Shown here one piece after another: positions 59,144 to 64,000 of a stretch of DNA of 64,000 nucleotides. The position numbers were made by a program, and so were the translations under genes. Below the pieces are notes generated by a model. It saw nothing but the letters and a program-made list of their open reading frames with translations. It did not search any database and was not told the origin of the DNA. Source of the DNA: Salinilacustrithrix flava (lineage in GTDB: Bacteria > Actinomycetota > Acidimicrobiia > Acidimicrobiales > Salinilacustritrichaceae); the NCBI GenBank assembly GCA_024128875.1, contig JAMYFF010000009.1:1-64000 (forward strand), read 5' to 3'. How positions within the stretch are numbered: position 1 is the stretch's first letter; every line of letters begins with the position of its first letter.

Positions 59144-61159
59144 TCAGGTCCCCAGCGCGCTCGGCAGGGGTTCGGCGTGGACGATCACCAGGCGGCGGGT
59201 CGGGCGGGTGAGCGAGACGAACAGCGCGCGGTGGCCGGCCGGCTCGGCCCGGACGATCTCGGACGGCTCGACCACCACGACGACGTCGAACTCGAGCCCC
59301 TTGGCCAGCAGCGGGGTGAGCAGGGCGACCGACCCCAGGCCGTCGATGCCCGGGGCCCAGGCGACGCCGGCGTCGTCCAGGGCCGACGCGAGCTCGTCGT
59401 GGTGCCCGGTGGTGGCGATGATCGCGGATGTGCCCCGCTCCCCCGCCGCCTCTGCGACCGCGCGAGCCGACGTGGCGGCCAGCTCGGACTGGGCGGTGGG
59501 CACGAGCTCGGGCGCCTCCCCGGTCGTGCGGATCGAGCGGGCCGGGGTCACGTCGGGGGCGGCGACCGGCAGCAGGCGGTTGGCCAGTTCCAGGATCGGC
59601 GCCGGGGTGCGGTAGCCGACGGTGAGCTCGGCCCGGGCGGGCGCCGCGGCCCCCTGGAGCAGGGCGACGACGTCGTCCCAGCTGCGCTGCCCCCACGCCC
59701 GGGTGGCCTGGGCCAGGTCGCCCACGACGGTCATCGAGCCGCCGTGCGCCCGGCGGGCCAGCATCCGCAGCGCCATGGCCGAGAGGTCCTGGGCCTCGTC
59801 CACGATGATGTGCCCGTACGTGGTGCGCACGCCGTGCAGCCGGGCTTCGGCTTCGTCGAGCAGGGGCACCTCGGCCGGCCACCAGCGGACGTCGGCCTTG
59901 CGGGACGGAAGCGGGCGGGCCAGCAGCGCGGCCTCGTCCTCGCTGAGGATGCCGGCGGTCGCCCGGCGCCGCGCGGCCCGGTTGGTGAGCAGGCGCTGCA
60001 CCACCGTGGTGGCGGCCAGCGTCGGCCACATCCGGTCTAGGTGGCGGGCGAAGCCGGCATCGCTGCGGGCGGCGGCCACGAAGTTGGCCTTCAGGGCCGG
60101 CACCTCCGCGCTCCGCTCGTGGAGCTCGTAGGCGCGGTGGAGCAGCTGGTTCCGCAGGGCATCCTTGCCGGTGGCGTGGGTCACCCCCCGCCCCAGCACG
60201 TCCTCCACCGACGCAGCGACGTCGTCGGGGAGCAGGCGCACGATCCCCCAGGCCGTGCCGATCGCCACCGGTTCGTCGGGCACCCGGATCGAGTCGACCA
60301 CCAGGCGGTCGAGGACTGCGGCGAGGCGGACGTCGCCCTTGATCCGACCGACCGCGTCGGGTTCGGCCGCCCCCTCCTCGACCCGGACCGTCGCCGGGCG
60401 CAGGCCCTCGACGGTGGTCTGGCGCACGGCGGTCTCCCCCAGGCTCGGCAGGACGTCGGCCACGTAGCGCAGGAAGAGCTGGTTGGGTCCCACGACGAGC
60501 ACGCCGCGGTCGAGCAGCTCCAGGCGGTGCTCGAAGAGCAGGTACGCCGCCCGGTGCAGGGCCACGGCCGTCTTGCCGGTACCGGGGCCGCCCTGGACGA
60601 CGAGGAGGCGATCGATCGGCGCCCGGATGACCTCGTCCTGCTCGGCGGCGATCGTGGCCACGATGTCGCGCATGGTCCCCGTGCGCTCCCGCTCCAGCTC
60701 GGCGAGCAGCGGGTCGGGGATCCCGCCCGACAGCAGCGCCCGATCCGGGTCGGAGAAGTCCTCCTCGAGGATGTCGAGCAGGTCCCGGCCCTCGGTCAGG
60801 AACCGGCGCCGGCGGTCCAGGCCGAGGGGGTCGTGGACGGTCGCCCGGTAGAAGGGCACCGACACCGGCGCCCGCCAGTCGACGACGAGGGGCGCTCCGG
60901 CCTCGTCCTCCACGTGGCGGCGCCCCACGTACCACTGCTCGTCGTCCTGGTCGATCCGGCCGAAGGCGAGCGCGTCGTCCCGGTCGGCGAGGGACTCCAG
61001 CCGGCGGCGCAGGTGGAACGCCGCCACCTCGCTGTCGACCTGGGTCGCGGCCGCCTGCGAGGCCCCGAGCGCGGCGGTGGTGCGCGCCGCCATGGCCCGC
61101 AGGGCAGCCGTCGCGCGCTCGAGGTGGCGCTGCTCGTCCAGCACGTCGGGATGGGCCAT
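59144..61159 (-). CDS. HelD-like UvrD/Rep-type ATPase
   Basis: 671 residues. Walker A G-G-P-G-T-G-K-T about 190, D-E-A-Q-D about 450, and a long N-terminal antiparallel helical arm (L-E-R-A-T-A-A-L-R-A-M). This matches HelD, the RNA polymerase recycling ATPase, rather than a DNA-repair helicase. In actinobacteria, HelD proteins can also help against rifampicin. ATG 61159 agrees with the usual start. Confidence 0.9.
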   Translation of the reverse strand: MAHPDVLDEQRHLERATAALRAMAARTTAALGASQAAATQVDSEVAAFHLRRRLESLADRDDALAFGRIDQDDEQWYVGRRHVEDEAGAPLVVDWRAPVSVPFYRATVHDPLGLDRRRRFLTEGRDLLDILEEDFSDPDRALLSGGIPDPLLAELERERTGTMRDIVATIAAEQDEVIRAPIDRLLVVQGGPGTGKTAVALHRAAYLLFEHRLELLDRGVLVVGPNQLFLRYVADVLPSLGETAVRQTTVEGLRPATVRVEEGAAEPDAVGRIKGDVRLAAVLDRLVVDSIRVPDEPVAIGTAWGIVRLLPDDVAASVEDVLGRGVTHATGKDALRNQLLHRAYELHERSAEVPALKANFVAAARSDAGFARHLDRMWPTLAATTVVQRLLTNRAARRRATAGILSEDEAALLARPLPSRKADVRWWPAEVPLLDEAEARLHGVRTTYGHIIVDEAQDLSAMALRMLARRAHGGSMTVVGDLAQATRAWGQRSWDDVVALLQGAAAPARAELTVGYRTPAPILELANRLLPVAAPDVTPARSIRTTGEAPELVPTAQSELAATSARAVAEAAGERGTSAIIATTGHHDELASALDDAGVAWAPGIDGLGSVALLTPLLAKGLEFDVVVVVEPSEIVRAEPAGHRALFVSLTRPTRRLVIVHAEPLPSALGT

Positions 61160-61170
61160 GGGGGGCGGCA

Positions 61171-61180
61171 ACCGTAACCT
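61171..61180. promoter_or_regulatory. Back-to-back -10 elements sharing TA
   Basis: Forward TAACCT (61175-61180) precedes GTG 61188 by 7 bases; reverse TACGGT (61171-61176) precedes ATG 61159 by 11 bases. The two hexamers overlap by two bases, so both genes can be driven from one symmetrical site. Confidence 0.5.
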
Positions 61181-61187
61181 CGATGCC

Positions 61188-61703
61188 GTGGCCGGTCACG
61201 GCGTTTACCCAGGGTCCTTCGACCCGCTCACCGTCGCCCACCTGGCGATCGCCGACGCGGCGCGCGAGCAGTGCGGCCTGGTGCGGCTCGACCTCGTCGT
61301 GTCCCACGTGGCGCTGGCCAAGGAGGACCGCCGCCAGACGTCGGTGGCCGAGCGGTTGGCCCGGATCGATCGCGCCACCGTTGGCCGGCCCTGGCTCCGC
61401 ACCCGCGACACCGAGGCGCAGCTGCTGGCCGACATCGCCGAGGGCTACGACCTGCTCGTCCTCGGCGCCGACAAGTGGCACCAGCTGCACGACCCCCGCT
61501 TCTACGGCGGGTCGGACGAGGCGCTCCGGGCCGCACTCGCTCGCCTGCCTCCGGTGGCCGTGGCCCCGCGCGCCGGTGTGCCCCTCCCCGACGACGGGCT
61601 GGCGACCGTGCTCGACGTGGACCCGGTGCACCACCCGGTCAGCTCGACGGGCGTGCGGGAGGGCCGCACCGAGTGGCTCGCCGGCGGCGCCGATGATCGC
61701 TAG
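61188..61703 (+). CDS. Cytidylyltransferase-like nucleotidyltransferase
   Basis: 171 residues from GTG 61188. The start G-V-Y-P-G-S-F-D-P-L-T-V-A-H-L corresponds to the G-x-F-D-P-x-T-x-G-H motif of PPAT/NMNAT-type enzymes, with A-H in place of G-H. V-L-G-A-D-K-W-H-Q-L is the second block. It may transfer a nucleotide to a phosphorylated small molecule; the substrate is not clear and it is shorter than CoaD. The stop shares CTAG with lepB. The GTG start is supported by the -10 at 61175-61180. Confidence 0.75.
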   Translation: MAGHGVYPGSFDPLTVAHLAIADAAREQCGLVRLDLVVSHVALAKEDRRQTSVAERLARIDRATVGRPWLRTRDTEAQLLADIAEGYDLLVLGADKWHQLHDPRFYGGSDEALRAALARLPPVAVAPRAGVPLPDDGLATVLDVDPVHHPVSSTGVREGRTEWLAGGADDR

Positions 61704-62308
61704 AGCGTGCCGAGCTGGGTGAAGGGCCAGATGACCACGAAGGCCCGGCCGACGATGTCGTCGGTCGGGACGGCCTTGAACCGGCGGGAGTCGTCCGAGG
61801 CGCCGCGGTTGTCGCCCATCAGCCAGACGTGGTCCTCGGGCACGACGTAGGGCGGGAAGACGGAGGTCTCCAGCGCGTCGGGCAGGTACGGCTCAGCCAG
61901 CGGCCGGCCGTCGATGAGCACCTGCCCGCCTCGCCCCTCGACCGTCTCACCCGGCAGGGCGACGACGCGCTTGATGAGGTCCTCGATGCCGTCGGAGCCC
62001 GGGCCGCCGGGGCGGGCGAAGACGACGATGTCGCCGCGGTCGATGTCGCCGGTCGAGTAGCTGAGCTTGTTGACCAGGACGCGGTCGCCCACCTCGAGGG
62101 TGGGCACCATCGACTCCGACGGGATGTAGAAGGCCTGGATCAGGAACGTCTTGACGACGAGGGCCACGACCAGGGCGCCGACGATGACCGCGACCCACTC
62201 GATGGCCGAGCGCGTCGAGTGGGACATCCCCGCGCGCGTGCCCTCGGCCGCATCGCCCGGACCCGGGTGGTCGGCGGGCCCGGACCCGGGGTCGGTCGTC
62301 TCGGTCAC
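61700..62308 (-). CDS. lepB: Type I signal peptidase
   Basis: 202 residues from GTG. Cytosolic tail, one transmembrane segment (about 36-56), then the catalytic Ser66 in P-S-E-S-M-V-P-T and Lys113 in I-K-R-V-V-A-L-P-G-E, with G-D-N-R-G-A-S-D-D-S-R near the end. It removes signal peptides of exported proteins. A TAGCAT lies 9 bases before the GTG. Convergent with the nucleotidyltransferase; both stops use CTAG at 61700-61703. Confidence 0.96.
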   Translation of the reverse strand: MTETTDPGSGPADHPGPGDAAEGTRAGMSHSTRSAIEWVAVIVGALVVALVVKTFLIQAFYIPSESMVPTLEVGDRVLVNKLSYSTGDIDRGDIVVFARPGGPGSDGIEDLIKRVVALPGETVEGRGGQVLIDGRPLAEPYLPDALETSVFPPYVVPEDHVWLMGDNRGASDDSRRFKAVPTDDIVGRAFVVIWPFTQLGTL

Positions 62309-62339
62309 AGTCCAGCGATGCTACCGGTGGGTACCGGGA

Positions 62340-63299
62340 TCACCGCGAGGCCGGGCCGGCCTCGTACCGGGCCAGCAGCCGCGCCGCGGCCTCGGCACCG
62401 GCCCCGACGAGGTCGTCGGGGCCGTCGACGACCCGGCCGTGGGGGCCGAGCTGGAGGAGCAGGCGCTCGAGCCACGGTCGAGCGCTGACCACCAGGGTGA
62501 GGCGCAGCCGCCCGCCCCCGATGTCGGTGCGGGCCTCCACCGGGTACTGGTCGGCGACCCACGCACCGCCGGCGTCGACCTCGAGGGTGACGCGGGGCAG
62601 GTCCTCGGCCGGGCTGAAGGCCTCGGTGGACGTGCGATCGAGGGTGCGGTCGAAGTGCTCGCCCGTGGCCACGATGTCGGTGATCCGATCGACCCGGAAC
62701 ACCCGGTCCCCCGGCGTCGTGCGGCAGTGGGCGTCGAGGTACCAGGCCCCCTCGCTGTGGAACAGCCGCAGCGGCTCGATGGTGCGCTGGGTGTGCTCGT
62801 TCCGGGCGTGGCTGAAGTAGCCGATGTCGAGCGCCTCGCGGTCTCGCACCGCGGCTTCCAGGATCTCGAGCAGGTCGCCGGTGGGCTCGGCGAGCACGAC
62901 CTCGAGGTCATCGTCGAGGTCCACGCCGAGGGCGCCGGCGATCTTGCCCAGCGCCCGGGACAGGGGCCCGGCCGGGTCGTGACCGGTCGCCGGCATCGAG
63001 GCCTTGGCCGCAGCCAGGATCACGAGGGCCTCCTCCTTGGTCAGGCGGAGGGGGCGCTCGAAGAAGTTGCCGTACTCGAGCCGGATCCGGTCGTCGTCGA
63101 AGACCAGCTCGATCAGGTTGTCCGGGGTGTAGGGGTACAGGCCGACCATCGGGACGATCTCGAGGTCGGCCATGAGCTCGTCGGACGTGAGCCCGAAGCG
63201 GGCGCAGACGTCGGCGACGAGGGGTGCCTCCTGCTCGGCGATCCACGGCACGATGGCGAGGATCCGACCGAGCCGGTCGGTGGCGCTCGGACGGCCCAT
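62340..63299 (-). CDS. pafC: WYL-domain regulator PafC
   Basis: 319 residues. N-terminal winged helix (R-L-G-R-I-L-A-I-V-P-W-I), a WYL domain and a C-terminal extension. PafB and PafC form the mycobacterial DNA-damage activator. Start TGATG overlaps the pafB stop. In mycobacteria pafBC stand next to tatAC-helY, as here with an insertion of five to six genes. Confidence 0.9.
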   Translation of the reverse strand: MGRPSATDRLGRILAIVPWIAEQEAPLVADVCARFGLTSDELMADLEIVPMVGLYPYTPDNLIELVFDDDRIRLEYGNFFERPLRLTKEEALVILAAAKASMPATGHDPAGPLSRALGKIAGALGVDLDDDLEVVLAEPTGDLLEILEAAVRDREALDIGYFSHARNEHTQRTIEPLRLFHSEGAWYLDAHCRTTPGDRVFRVDRITDIVATGEHFDRTLDRTSTEAFSPAEDLPRVTLEVDAGGAWVADQYPVEARTDIGGGRLRLTLVVSARPWLERLLLQLGPHGRVVDGPDDLVGAGAEAAARLLARYEAGPASR

Positions 63300-64000
63300 C
63301 AGGCGGCACCGCCGTCGTCGGCCACGGCCCGCAGCCAGTCGATCAGGTCGTCCCGCAGCTCGTCGGGGCCGAGCACCTCGGCGTCGTCGAGGAAGCCGAG
63401 GACGAAGGAGCGGAAGCCCTCGGGCCGCCGCACCGGCAGCGTGAGGACCACGGAGCCGTCGTCCTCCCAGTCGGCGGGGACGGCGGGGCCGACCTGGCCG
63501 ACAACGACGCGGGCCTGCCGCGGGCCGATGCGGACGCGGGCCTCGACCGGCTCGTCGTCGCCCAGGGCCCAGCCGTCGAGCTGGAGCGGGTTGTCGGCCG
63601 GATCGAGGTCGACCTCGGCGCTGCCCGGCTCGCCGGCGTCCATGTCGCCCTCCACCCGGTCGAGGCGGAAGGAGCGGGCCTCGCCGGCGTCGGCGTCGTG
63701 GCCCTGGAGGTACCACCGGCCCCGCTGGTGCTGCAGCCGGAACGGGTCGACCGTGCGGTCCTTGCCGCCGTAGCGGAACCGCAGGCGGCGTCCCGCTGCC
63801 ACCGCGTCGAACGCAGTGCTCAGGTGCGGGGCGGTCGGGAGCGTGGCGATGGTGGAGGCGGTCTGGCCCCGCAGCGGTGCGCCGAGCTTGCGCAGGCCCC
63901 CGGCCGCGCTCGCGCCCTCCAGCCGCACGGCGCTGGCGGCCAGGTGGATGGCGGCCAGTTCGTCCGCGTCGAGGCCGGGATCGCGCAGGTAGTACTCGTC
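63299..64000 (-). CDS. pafB: WYL-domain regulator PafB, 5' end outside window
   Basis: At least 234 residues; the N-terminus lies beyond 64000. The visible part has the WYL block (R-L-R-F-R-Y-G-G, W-Y-L-Q-G-H-D, F-R-L-D-R-V) and the C-terminal extension W-A-L-G-D-D-E-P-V-E-A-R-V. Partner of PafC; the stop and the pafC start overlap by one base (TGATG). The reading frame is open to the window edge (D-E-Y-Y-L-R-D-P-G-L-D-A-D-E-L-A), as expected for the HTH-WYL link. Confidence 0.9.
   Translation of the reverse strand, partial: DEYYLRDPGLDADELAAIHLAASAVRLEGASAAGGLRKLGAPLRGQTASTIATLPTAPHLSTAFDAVAAGRRLRFRYGGKDRTVDPFRLQHQRGRWYLQGHDADAGEARSFRLDRVEGDMDAGEPGSAEVDLDPADNPLQLDGWALGDDEPVEARVRIGPRQARVVVGQVGPAVPADWEDDGSVVLTLPVRRPEGFRSFVLGFLDDAEVLGPDELRDDLIDWLRAVADDGGAA

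Overview
The window is very GC-rich, gene-dense bacterial chromosome. Gene content points to an actinobacterium: a complete mce operon with YrbE permeases, pafB-pafC next to tatA-tatC-helY, gcvH-garA-merR-DUF151-merR, a DUF4193 protein, a HelD-type ATPase and RbpA-era short zinc proteins. The overall style (two-domain ThyX-like protein, Asp-rich lipoproteins, GCG-biased codons) suggests class Acidimicrobiia, perhaps near Iamiaceae; that placement is inference. No rRNA, tRNA, CRISPR array, integrase or complete insertion sequence was found.

Layout. 1-110: short spaced repeats like the end of an IS element. 0.2-5.5 kb: surface lipoproteins (PD40 beta-propeller; a 1090-residue lipoprotein with a Gly-Gly-Asp-Ser array, a VWD domain and a PQQ-like propeller; a small lipoprotein). 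5.6-9.8 kb: a coupled DUF5819-like/HTTM pair, then an MBOAT acyltransferase with its SGNH partner. 9.9-14 kb: a small membrane protein, a lone NuoF-like flavoprotein, an enoyl-reductase-like protein, SRAP and HIT proteins. 14-20 kb: a phospholipid synthase and the gcvH-garA-merR-DUF151-K+ channel-merR-gcvT cluster, which matches the mycobacterial Rv1826-Rv1830 order with additions. 20-25 kb: lipoprotein and GlgX (apparently starting at CTG), a SnoaL/aldolase pair, TetR, then a lower-GC stretch with direct repeats and two tiny genes. 25.7-28.4 kb: DksA/TraR-type zinc protein, small zinc and acidic proteins, a PemK/MazF-like protein and a FemAB-like acetyltransferase. 28.4-31.5 kb: tandem glycine riboswitch and gcvP. 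31.6-36.9 kb: an RG-rich protein, crotonase, Nudix, GNAT, Lys/Ala-rich protein, USP and DUF4193.

37-46.8 kb: an uninterrupted reverse-strand mce operon (mceG-yrbEA-yrbEB-mceA to mceF-mas), in which nearly every junction is a 1-4 base overlap. It should encode a complete lipid importer. 47-53 kb: LysM/M23 endopeptidase, two-domain ThyX-like protein, M20 hydrolase, double GNAT and MDR oxidoreductase. 53-64 kb: pafB-pafC and tatA-tatC-helY, kept in mycobacterial order but separated by lepB, a nucleotidyltransferase, HelD, GDPD and two small genes.

Two themes join the genes. First, glycine catabolism (gcvH, gcvT, riboswitch-controlled gcvP) sits with the GarA regulator of the TCA/glutamate branch point. 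Second, the cell envelope: lipoproteins, acylation, mce lipid transport, Tat and Lep secretion, and peptidoglycan hydrolysis. Many genes appear to be leaderless: a TANNNT -10 hexamer lies 6-8 bases before the start codon of about fifteen genes on both strands, and this was used to choose starts.
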